Of a DNA stretch of 64,000 nt, positions 49,240 through 57,700 are shown one piece after another. Numbering within the stretch: position 1 is the stretch's first letter; each line of letters starts with the position of its first letter. Under the pieces are notes generated by a model. That model did no database searches. It was not told the origin of the DNA and was given only the letters and a program-made list of their open reading frames with translations. This DNA comes from JAWVFM01 sp963739355. Lineage in GTDB: Bacteria; Actinomycetota; Thermoleophilia; Solirubrobacterales; 70-9. The stretch covers positions 124,001-188,000 of the forward strand of contig CAVUAD010000002.1 in assembly GCA_963739355.1 (NCBI GenBank), given 5' to 3'. The position numbers and the translations under genes were made by a program.

Positions 49240-49869
49240 GTGGAGGGAAAACAAGGGGTTCTGACCAAGGCGTGGCAGCTGCCTTTGGCAGTGACCGTCC
49301 TGACGGTCCCGATCATCGGCGCCACCTTCCTCGGCGGACCGCCCGCCGGCCTGGGCGCGGCCTTCCTCGCCGCCTCCGGGGTCGTCCTGCTCGCCGCTCG
49401 CGCACGGCCTGAGGAGCCCATCGAGGGCTCCGGATCGGGAGCCGGCCGTCTGCTGGTGGTCGCCTGCACCACGATCGACGACCCGCACGCCATCGGCTCG
49501 ATCACCGCGGCCGCCGAGGAGCTGAGCGACTCGCAGGCAGAGATCCTCGTCGTGGCGCCTGCGTTCACCGGCAGGCTCGCCAGCTGGACCTCGGACCTGC
49601 ACGCCGGCCGCCTGGCGGCCGCGGAGCGCCTGGTGGTGACCCTCGCGGGCCTGGCGGCCGCCGGGCTCGATGCCCGCAGCCGGGTTGGGGACTCCGATCC
49701 GATCCTCGCGACGGAGGACGCGATCCGCTCCTGGCCCGCCGAGATGATCGTCTTCTTCACCGAGCGAGACGACGAGCGATCCGCCCGCGCCGCGCGCGAG
49801 GTCATTCGCCGCGCCACGGTCCCGGTGCGCCACGTGGTGGCCGACCACGCGGCCCTCGGCCACATCTAG
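49240..49869 (+). CDS. two-helix membrane protein with universal-stress-like C-terminal domain
   Basis: About 209 residues. Two hydrophobic helices (about 14-30 and 35-52) precede a soluble alpha/beta domain with LLVVACTTIDDPHAIGSITAA, AEILVVAPAFTG and RRATVPVRHVVAD, resembling a Usp/nucleotide-binding-like fold without the complete ATP motif. I place the start at GTG 49240, but the start region is weak and a start within the next few codons is possible. Function unknown. It is followed 30 nt later by rlmN on the same strand, which has its own -10 box. Confidence 0.6.
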   Translation: MEGKQGVLTKAWQLPLAVTVLTVPIIGATFLGGPPAGLGAAFLAASGVVLLAARARPEEPIEGSGSGAGRLLVVACTTIDDPHAIGSITAAAEELSDSQAEILVVAPAFTGRLASWTSDLHAGRLAAAERLVVTLAGLAAAGLDARSRVGDSDPILATEDAIRSWPAEMIVFFTERDDERSARAAREVIRRATVPVRHVVADHAALGHI

Positions 49870-49887
49870 GCGCCCGCCCCCCCGGCC

Positions 49888-49893
49888 TACACT
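49888..49893 (+). promoter_or_regulatory. putative -10 box TACACT, leaderless-type (rlmN)
   Basis: TACACT ends 6 nt before the GTG of rlmN; no Shine-Dalgarno is present. Confidence 0.48.
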
Positions 49894-49899
49894 GGCCGC

Positions 49900-50886
49900 G
49901 TGGACCTTCAGCTCCTGAGCGAGAAGCTCGCCGAGCTCGGCGAGCCGCCCTACCGCGAGCGCCAGATCTGGCGCTGGGCCGCGCGCGGCGCCGGCTCGTA
50001 CGAGCCGATGACCGACCTGCCGGCGGACCTCCGCGCGCGGCTTGACCGGTCGGTGCCCTTTTCGGGCCTCGCGCTGGAGCGGGAGGCGACGTCGAAGGAC
50101 GGCACCCGCAAGGCGCTCTTCTCGACCGGCGACGGGCGTTCCGTCGAGGCCGTCCTCATGCACTTCCGCGACGGCCGCCGCTCCGTTTGCCTTTCGAGCC
50201 AGTCGGGCTGCCCGCTCACGTGCTCGTTCTGCGCGACCGGGGCGATGCGGTACGGCCGCAACCTGACCACCTCGGAGATCCTCGAGCAGGCGCTGCACTT
50301 CCGGCGGCGGACCGAGCTCGACCATGCCGTGTTCATGGGCATGGGCGAGCCGATGATGAACCTGGACGCCGTGCTCGGGGCATGCCAGCACCTTCCGGAC
50401 CTCGGCATCGCGGCGTCGCGGACGACGATCTCCACCGTCGGTTGGATCCCCGGCATCGACAGGCTCGCCGCCGGGGGCCCGCCGGTGCGCCTGGCGCTCT
50501 CGCTGCACGCGGCGGAGCCCGCGCTGCGCTCCGAGCTGATGCCGGTGAACGACCGCTACCCGCTGGCCGACGCCCTGGAGGCATGCCGCCGCTGGCACGC
50601 GGCCCGCAAGCGCCGCGTCTACGTGGAGTACGTGATGCTCGGTGGGGTCAACGACCGCGTCGAGCAGGCGCACGCGCTGGCCGCGGCGCTCCAGCCGCGC
50701 ACGGCGTTCAAGGTCAACCTCATTCCGTACAACCCCACCGCGGCCGGGTTCTCGCCCTCCTCGAGAGGGGCCACCGAGGCGTTTGCGGCGGCGCTGCGCT
50801 CCCGCGGCGTGCCGGTGACGGTCCGCCTCACGCGCGGGCGTGACATCGACGCGGCGTGCGGGCAGCTGGCAAGTGTTTACGCGTAA
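49900..50886 (+). CDS. rlmN: 23S rRNA (adenine-2503-C2)-methyltransferase RlmN
   Basis: 328 residues, a radical-SAM enzyme that methylates A2503 of 23S rRNA and, in some bacteria, A37 of tRNA. The CxxxCxxC cluster motif is in SGCPLTCSFCATG. Methyl-transfer cysteines are the one in the C-terminal DAACGQL and the cluster-proximal partner. VFMGMGEPMMN, STVGWIPGID and ALSLHAAEPALRSELMP are RlmN signatures. Length is somewhat short compared with E. coli RlmN (384) but normal for actinobacteria. The GTG fits MDLQLLSEKLAELG. Confidence 0.93.
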   Translation: MDLQLLSEKLAELGEPPYRERQIWRWAARGAGSYEPMTDLPADLRARLDRSVPFSGLALEREATSKDGTRKALFSTGDGRSVEAVLMHFRDGRRSVCLSSQSGCPLTCSFCATGAMRYGRNLTTSEILEQALHFRRRTELDHAVFMGMGEPMMNLDAVLGACQHLPDLGIAASRTTISTVGWIPGIDRLAAGGPPVRLALSLHAAEPALRSELMPVNDRYPLADALEACRRWHAARKRRVYVEYVMLGGVNDRVEQAHALAAALQPRTAFKVNLIPYNPTAAGFSPSSRGATEAFAAALRSRGVPVTVRLTRGRDIDAACGQLASVYA

Positions 50887-50912
50887 TTGACGCAGGCGGC
50901 GCTCGCGCCGTC

Positions 50913-50918
50913 TAGCTT
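50913..50918 (+). promoter_or_regulatory. putative -10 box TAGCTT for the phosphoesterase gene
   Basis: TAGCTT ends 8 nt before the ATG at 50927. A TTGACG at about 50887 is 20 nt upstream, longer than ideal for a sigma70 spacer. Confidence 0.4.
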
Positions 50919-50926
50919 CCCGTCGG

Positions 50927-52099
50927 ATGGGCTTGACGAGGGCAGCTGGAGTCGTGGCGGTGGTGCTCGCGACCACGGCGCTGTTCGCCGGAGGACCGGC
51001 GGGCGGGCACGTCGCGGCGGCGCATCACGAGGCGCCTCCCAGGCTCAGCCATGTCTTCACGATCGTCCTCGAGAACGAGAACGTGGGGACCTCGTTCGGG
51101 CCCCACTCGGACGCGCCCTATCTGGCGAAGCGCCTTCGGCGGAAGGGCGAGTTCCTCCCGAACTACTACGGGATCGGGCACGAGAGCCTGGACAACTACA
51201 TCGCCATGACCTCGGGGCAGGCGCCCAACGTCCAGACGCAGGCCGACTGCCAGTTCTTCACCAACTTCATCGGCTCGGAGGGCGCCGACGGCCAATGGTT
51301 GAACCCGGCGGGCGGCTGCGTCTTCCCGGCCGGCGCGCAGAACGTCGCCAACCAGCTCCAGGCAGCCGGCTACACGTGGCACGAGTACGCGCAGGGCATG
51401 AACGCGGACGCGCCAAAGGACAGGCAGGATCCCTGCCGGCATCCCGACATCAACTCCCAGGACCAGACCCAGTCCGCCCACAAGGGCGACCAGTACGCCG
51501 CGCGACACAACCCGTTCGTCTACTTCCACTCGATCATCGACCACCCCACCTGTGAGCGGAACGTCGTCGGCCTCGGACATCTGAGGCACGACCTGAAGCA
51601 CAGGCGGACCACCCCGAACTACTCGTTCATCACGCCGGACCTCTGCAGCGACGGCCACGACTCGCCCTGCGTCGACGGCCGTCCCGGAGGGCTGAAGAGC
51701 GCGAACGTGTTCCTGAAGAGGTGGGTGCCGCGGATCATCCACTCGCCCGCGTTCCGAAAGCGGGGCCTGCTCGTCGTCACGTTCGACGAGGCGGAGGGCG
51801 CGGGAGCGGACGCGGACTCGAGCTCCTGCTGCAACGAGAAGCCGGGCCCCAACCTGATTCCCCCCGATACCCCCGGGGCCACCAATCCCGGCCCGGGAGG
51901 GGGCCGGATCGGCGCCGTGCTCGTCTCACCCTGCATCAAGGCCGGCAGCCCCAACCGCACGCCATACAACCACTACTCGATGCTGCGCTCGATCGAGGAC
52001 AACTTCGGCCTCTCGCACCTCGGCTACGCCGGGCAGAAGGGCCTGGCCCCGTTCGGGACGAAGACGTTCAACCGCCCGGGCTGCGGCGGCGGGCGCTAG
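50927..52099 (+). CDS. exported phosphoesterase (phospholipase C / acid phosphatase type)
   Basis: 390 residues with a signal peptide (about 1-32). The phosphoesterase (PF04185-like) fold shows HVFTIVLENENVGTSFG near the start, IGHESLDNYIAMTSGQAPN, TPNYSFITPDLCSDGHD, LLVVTFDEAEG and HYSMLRSIEDNFGLSHLG. In this superfamily the Glu/Asn in the first motif and the Asp/His pairs bind metal. Substrate could be phospholipids or small phosphate esters outside the cell. It is convergent with the VOC gene, overlapping its stop by 4 nt. Confidence 0.87.
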   Translation: MGLTRAAGVVAVVLATTALFAGGPAGGHVAAAHHEAPPRLSHVFTIVLENENVGTSFGPHSDAPYLAKRLRRKGEFLPNYYGIGHESLDNYIAMTSGQAPNVQTQADCQFFTNFIGSEGADGQWLNPAGGCVFPAGAQNVANQLQAAGYTWHEYAQGMNADAPKDRQDPCRHPDINSQDQTQSAHKGDQYAARHNPFVYFHSIIDHPTCERNVVGLGHLRHDLKHRRTTPNYSFITPDLCSDGHDSPCVDGRPGGLKSANVFLKRWVPRIIHSPAFRKRGLLVVTFDEAEGAGADADSSSCCNEKPGPNLIPPDTPGATNPGPGGGRIGAVLVSPCIKAGSPNRTPYNHYSMLRSIEDNFGLSHLGYAGQKGLAPFGTKTFNRPGCGGGR

Positions 52100-52515
52100 C
52101 CCAGGCTGGCCGAGCCGTCCTCGCCAATCGTCCAGTGCGGGTTGTGGGCGACCTCCCACGGGTGCCCGTCGGGGTCGAGGAAGACGGCCGAGTAGCCGCC
52201 CCAGAAGGTCTCGGCCGGCTCGCGGCCGATCGTCGCGCCGGCGGCGCGCGCCTCCTCGATGACGGCGTCGACCTCGGCGGGGGAGCGCGTGTTGTAGGCG
52301 AGCGTCACGCCGCCCCAGCCGCCCGTGTCGCTGACGGCTGAGTCCTCGGCAAGGCTCTCGCGGCTCCACAGGGCCACGATCATCCCGCCGGCCTGGAAGA
52401 AGACGACGTCGTCGCCAGGGTCGGCGTTGGTCTTCCAGCCAAGTCCCTCGTAGAAGCTGCGCGCCCGCTCGAGGTCACCGACCCCGAGCGTCACCAGGCT
52501 GAGGCGCTGCTCCAT
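52096..52515 (-). CDS. VOC-family (glyoxalase/bleomycin-resistance-like) protein
   Basis: 139 residues of two beta-alpha-beta-beta-beta repeats: RLSLVTLGVGDLERARSFYE at the start and VFLDPDGHPWEVAHNPHW at the end, the usual VOC metal/substrate elements. The family includes glyoxalases, dioxygenases and drug-binding proteins; no substrate is assigned. Its start overlaps the end of the upstream ceramidase-like gene by 41 nt on the same strand, so it is probably co-transcribed. Confidence 0.87.
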   Translation of the reverse strand: MEQRLSLVTLGVGDLERARSFYEGLGWKTNADPGDDVVFFQAGGMIVALWSRESLAEDSAVSDTGGWGGVTLAYNTRSPAEVDAVIEEARAAGATIGREPAETFWGGYSAVFLDPDGHPWEVAHNPHWTIGEDGSASLG

Positions 52516-54571
52516 TCCGCCTGACTTTCGCAGGTTGGAGCGGGGTCTCGTCGAGCGCCGGATAGACGTTCAGGTAGTAGCGGGCAAACGGCGCGCCCCG
52601 GTGGTTGGCCTCCATGCCCCGCGTCGTGATCGACGGTGCCGGGTGGGTGGCGCCGTCGTAGTCCATGAACCTGCCGTGGAAGTGCACGCGGCGTGAGCCG
52701 AACGCGGTGACCCCGTCGGTAGCGACCACCCGGCCGGTGCCCGGCGCCAGGGCGGTCGTCCCCTTCTTGGCGAGCCAGATCGCAACCGCGGACTCCGCGC
52801 CCCCAGGGGCGGCGCGCCGGGGCCGCCGCGAGAGCGAGCCGTCCGCGTACACGTAGCGGCCGAGCCGGACGTGGGCCAGCGGGTCGGGATGCCCGTCGAG
52901 GATGGCGGTCAGGTGCTGGGCGACGAGGTTGCCGGCGCTGGGCCCCGCGCCCTCGGTCTCCAGCTTGTGCTGATGGCCCCGCTGGTCTTTGTCGTCCGCA
53001 TCGTCGGCGCAGGTTGCGGGCACGCCGCCGTAGTTCAGCGCGCCGGGCAGGCTCGTGTATGACCAGGCCGGGCTCTGGTAGCCGATCATGTCGTCGGCCA
53101 GCCCCACCTCCATCCGGTGCGTTGCGCCGGCGTGCCAGGCCGGCACCGGCGGGTTCGGCCGTTCCGGGCAGCTCGCCGCCTCGATGCCCCACGGGCTTCC
53201 AACCATGAGGGCCGGGAACGCCTCGCCCGGGTTGGCGATCATCTGCAGGCCGGGGCCGACGTCGACGACGCCGACCTCGGTGCGCAGGTCCTCGCCGACC
53301 CGGCCCGTCGGCTGGCCGTTCGTGTAGAGGGAGCGCTTCTCCCCGAAGAGCCCGGCCGCCGCGGCGGCCTTGAAGAGGTTGTTCTCGAGCGGGACGAAGA
53401 ACACCTTCCTTGTCGAGTCCACCCTGCCGAAGGGCAGCGGGCGTGCCCTGGGCAGCTGCCCCGCGACCGCTTCGGCGAATGCGCCGCCGGTGGCCGAGGC
53501 CTGCGCGTAGCAGCCGTCGGGGCAGTCCGGCCCGGCGCCCGCCGCCACCGGCGGAACGGTCTGCGGGTCCTCCTCGGAGCCGTTGTCGCCCACGAGGAAC
53601 ATCGCCATCCCGCCCTCCAGGCTCTCGAGCTTGCGCGCGAAGTAGCCGGGCCAGTCGGCGGAGAGGTCGTCCTGGATGCCCGGGTTGCCGGAGTGGCCGA
53701 TCTCCTGGTTGTGGGCGGCGAGGTTCATGATCGTCGCGATCGGCTTGTCGCGGGCCGAGACGGCCTGAAGGACGCGGATCTTGGGGTCGATGGCGGCGGC
53801 GGTCCCGCCGTCGTTGGTCGTCGGGAAGTTGTTGGAGAGGTGTACCTCGATGCCGGGCGGTGTCTTGAAGTCGCGCTCGAGGAGGGTGGCGGGCCTGCGC
53901 TTGTCGTAGGCCTTCACCGCGGCGCCCGCGACCCGGCGGACCAGGTAATCCATGTAGTAGGAGTCGATCCCGGAGTTGAGGCCGACCGCACCGCCCAGCA
54001 CGGGCACGTCCTCGGGCGCGGGCGGCGCGCCGTAGATCCCGATCGTGTCCGGCGAGGACTCGTTGTGGCTCGAGCTGACGATGACGTCGCTGATCCCCGG
54101 GCGCTTCGACTTCGCCTGCGCGCGCATCTCGTCGATGTAGTCCTGGAAGATCCCCTGCGCCACCACCGAGACGACCACCACGGTGCGCTTGCCGTCGGAG
54201 ATGGCCACCGCGCGGGCGTCTAGCGGGTCGTGGACGTCCATGGCCAGGTGGTCGACGCCGCCCGAGCTGTAGATCCCGTCCCAGCGCCCGTTGCCGTTCG
54301 CGTCGCAGTAGGGCTCCGGAGTCAGGCCGCCCTCCGACGCCGGGTAGCTGAACGTGCCCGAGCCGTCGGTGTCCGTGTAGGGCTCCTCGAAGGCGAACTG
54401 CCGCGGGCCGTTGTACGTGGTGGTGTTGCAGCCCGGGAACTCGGAGGCGTCCTGAGCGGGCGCGTAGGCGGGCGGCGTTGTCTCGACCCGCGCCGCGCCG
54501 ACCCTGAAGCTCCCGGACGCATCGGCGGATGGGGCGGCGAAGAGAGCGGCGGCTACGGCAAGGAGCCCCAA
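52475..54571 (-). CDS. exported neutral/alkaline ceramidase-like protein
   Basis: About 698 residues. A signal peptide (LLAVAAALFAAPSADA) is followed by a neutral-ceramidase-like N-terminal domain: SFRVGAARVETTPP, VIVSSSHNESSPDT with a zinc-type histidine, IMNLAAHNQEIGHSGNPGI and MFLVGDNGSEEDPQT. Ceramidases release fatty acid from ceramide; a bacterial exported relative could act on sphingolipids or other N-acyl lipids. The C-terminal ~200 residues lack a clear family. The TTG at 54571 is the best fit to the signal peptide. An 11-bp inverted repeat lies 12 nt upstream. Confidence 0.78.
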   Translation of the reverse strand: MGLLAVAAALFAAPSADASGSFRVGAARVETTPPAYAPAQDASEFPGCNTTTYNGPRQFAFEEPYTDTDGSGTFSYPASEGGLTPEPYCDANGNGRWDGIYSSGGVDHLAMDVHDPLDARAVAISDGKRTVVVVSVVAQGIFQDYIDEMRAQAKSKRPGISDVIVSSSHNESSPDTIGIYGAPPAPEDVPVLGGAVGLNSGIDSYYMDYLVRRVAGAAVKAYDKRRPATLLERDFKTPPGIEVHLSNNFPTTNDGGTAAAIDPKIRVLQAVSARDKPIATIMNLAAHNQEIGHSGNPGIQDDLSADWPGYFARKLESLEGGMAMFLVGDNGSEEDPQTVPPVAAGAGPDCPDGCYAQASATGGAFAEAVAGQLPRARPLPFGRVDSTRKVFFVPLENNLFKAAAAAGLFGEKRSLYTNGQPTGRVGEDLRTEVGVVDVGPGLQMIANPGEAFPALMVGSPWGIEAASCPERPNPPVPAWHAGATHRMEVGLADDMIGYQSPAWSYTSLPGALNYGGVPATCADDADDKDQRGHQHKLETEGAGPSAGNLVAQHLTAILDGHPDPLAHVRLGRYVYADGSLSRRPRRAAPGGAESAVAIWLAKKGTTALAPGTGRVVATDGVTAFGSRRVHFHGRFMDYDGATHPAPSITTRGMEANHRGAPFARYYLNVYPALDETPLQPAKVRRNGAAPQPGDARGR

Positions 54572-54582
54572 TCCCCATCGAA

Positions 54583-54620
54583 CGTCCCGGAGTACCCCGT
54601 ATAGCCCGAACTCCGGGACG
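54583..54620. repeat. inverted repeat CGTCCCGGAGT ... ACTCCGGGACG between divergent genes
   Basis: Exact 11-bp arms (54583-54593, 54610-54620) with a 16-nt loop, in the gap between the ceramidase-like gene and the RTX gene. It shares CGAACGTCCCG with the repeat at 33480. Confidence 0.55.
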
Positions 54621-54716
54621 ACGCTCGGGGGGCGCGTCTGGATGGGCCACTGCCTCGCCCTCACGGGAGGAACATATGCGGGCCGCGGAACCGGCGCGCT
54701 GGTTGCGGGGCGGAGG

Positions 54717-54722
54717 TAGATT
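54717..54722 (+). promoter_or_regulatory. putative -10 box TAGATT for the large subtilase-like/RTX gene
   Basis: TAGATT ends 9 nt before the ATG at 54732; no -35 is obvious. Confidence 0.38.
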
Positions 54723-54731
54723 GGCGGCGGT

Positions 54732-57700
54732 ATGGGGATCGGGAGTCGCAGGAGCAGGGCAGCGTTCGTCGCTGCGCTCTTTGGAGTGGTCGTGGCGGCC
54801 GTTTTCGCCACGTCGTCCGCGAACGCCGCCTACCCGCTGACCCGCGCCGGCGGGAACCCGAAGGACTACACCGACCTCTACCTCGGCAACACGGTGCCGA
54901 ACGACCTCGACGGCGACGGCAACACGTTCAAGTTCGCCGCCACGCCGGACACCTCCAACACCCTCGACAACCTGCGCTCCACGGAGCTCGGCGGCGTCCG
55001 CGGGGCGCACCTCGCCGACGCTGACGCGACGGCGAACACCGCGATGAAGCTCACCACGGGCCGCCCGGACGTGGAGATCGCGGTGCTCGACTCGGGCATC
55101 AAGTGGAACGACCCCAGCGCGATGTCGGACCTGCGCCTGAAGGTTCACCTGAACCGGGGCGAGCTGCCGGTGCCCGAGCACTCGATCGCCACCGCGATCT
55201 CCGACCCGGGCGCGAACACCTGCTCCTCGTTCGCCAACGCCTACGACGCAAACGACGACGGCGTCTTCAACATCGACGACTACGCGTGCGACCCGCGCGT
55301 CAAGGCGGTGCTGGACTCCGACGCGCGGCGCAACGGCCCGGCCGGCGTCCTGACTCCCGAGGACCTGATCATCGCCTTCTCGGACGGCAGCGACGCCGAC
55401 GGCAACGGCTATGCGGACGACATCGCGGGCTGGGACTTCCTCGACGACGACAACGACCCGTTCGACGACGTCCAGTACGGCCACGGGACCGGGGAGGCCA
55501 AGGACTCCTCCTCGGAGGGCGACAACGGCGGCCAGCTCGGCAGCTGCCCGAACTGCACGGTGATGCCCCTGCGCGTCGGGGAGAGCTTCATCGCCGACGT
55601 CAACCGCTTCGGCGCGGCGGTCCTCTACGCAACCGACAACGGCGTGTCGGTGGTGCAGGAGGCGCTCGGCGCGATCGACAACACCACCTTCGCGCGCTCG
55701 GCCGTGGACTACGCGTACCGGCACGGCGTGACCGTCATCGCGTCGGCTGCCGACGAGGCGGCCCAGCACAACAACTGGCCGTCGAGCCTGCCGCACGTGA
55801 TCGTCGTCAACTCGATCACCACGGGGCTCCTGCCGGCGCCGGACCAGCAGTACACCGCGTTCAACGGCTGCACGAACTTCAACGCCAAGATCACGCTGGC
55901 GATCCCGTCGACCAGCTGCTCCTCGAACGCCACAGGGCTCGCCGCCGGCATGGCGGGGCTGGTGTACTCGGCCGCCCTCGACGCGAAGGCGAAGGGGGCG
56001 CTCGCCAACTACCCGGACACGTCGGAGTGCGAGCGCACGAACGGGCAGCCGTGCGTGATCACCCCGAACGAGGTGCGCCAGATCATGGCCACCGGCACGC
56101 TCGGCGGCACGCCGCAGGCGGACGACATCGACTTCGCGGGCACGCCCGCCGGCTCGGCCACCGAGCCGTCATGCTCGCCGGTCGCGGCACCGGGCTGCAC
56201 GGACCCGAACGGCGCGCTGCAGGCCCAGGTCGACCTCAACCGCGAGGTCGTCCCGCCCGCGGTCTTCGAGTCCTACCCGGCGCGCAAGGGCCCGGATCAG
56301 TTCTACGGCTACGGGCGCGTCAACATGTACAGGGCGATCTCGGCGGTCCTCTCGAACCCGGTCAGCCCGGCCGCCTCGAAGATCCCGCCCGAGGCGGAGA
56401 TCACGTCGCCGCAGTGGTACGAGCAGGTGGACTCCAACAAGTCCTCGCTTGCCGTCAACGGACAGGTCTTCGCCCGCGGCGCGAGCTACACGTGCGAGGT
56501 CCTCGCGGCGCCGGGCCAGTACCCGAACAACGCGCGCACCACCGACACGCCGCCCGGCGACTTCGCGCCGGTTGGCAACGGCTGGTGCGACGGCTCGACG
56601 GCGCACACCGCCGACCACTCGGGGGCGCTCGGCACGATCAGCGTCTCGGCGCTGCGGGCGCGCTTCCCGGCCACGACGAGCTTCTCCGGCCCGGAGCCGC
56701 AGGCGTCGGCCACGGACGGCAACGGCCGCCCGAACCCCGCCCCGCATTCGTTCACGATCGAGGTGATCGTCCACACGGGCAGCGGCGGGGCCGCGATGAC
56801 CGGGCAGGATCGCCGCGCGGCCTACCTGCACCACGACGCGGACGCGCTCCCCGGATGGCCCCGGGGCATCCGGCGCGGCCAGGTCGTTTCCGGCTCGCCG
56901 ACGTCCGACGGCGAGTCCTCCCCGGTGCTCGCCGACCTGAACGGCGACAACCGCAACGAGCTCGTCGTCGCCGGCTCGGACGGCTTCGTCCACGCGCTGG
57001 AGACGGACGGCTCGGAGCTGCCCGGCTGGCCGGTCCGCACGGACATCCCCGGAATCATCGCCGGCCACACGGCTGCCCGCGCGTACAGCACGGGTGAGGT
57101 GTCGACCGACCAGGGCGGCGCGATCCTCGCCTCGCTCGCCGTGGGCGACGCCAACGGTGACGGCGCGCCCGAGGTCTACGCCGCCGACCTCGAGGGCAAG
57201 GTCTACGGCTGGAACGCGAGCGGCAAACGGGTCTTCAGCACGCAGGCGAATCCGGCCTTCTCGGGCAAGCCGCTGGCCCCGTTCGTCAACTCCCGCCACG
57301 GCGAGACGAACCGCACCCAGCACGGCTTCATCGCCTCGCCGGTGCTCGCCGACCTGGACGGCGACGGCAAGGAGGAGATCGTCGCGGCGGGGATGGACCG
57401 GCACGTCTATGCGTGGCATGCCGACGGCAGCCCGGTCAACGGGTTCCCGGTCCTCGTCGTCGACCCCGCCAAGGTCCAGTCGGTGGACCCGCAGACCGAC
57501 GAGGTCACCTTCAAGGCGGATTCGGGCTCCCTGATGCAGGGGGCGATGGTCGACACCCCCGCCGTCGCCGACCTCGACGGGGACGGGCATCCCGACATCG
57601 TGGTCGGCACCAACGAGGAGTACGCGGCCACGGACGACGGCGGCTGGAACGTCGCGCCCGCGAACACGTCTTCGTTCAGCCTTCTGGACCAGATCCAGCA

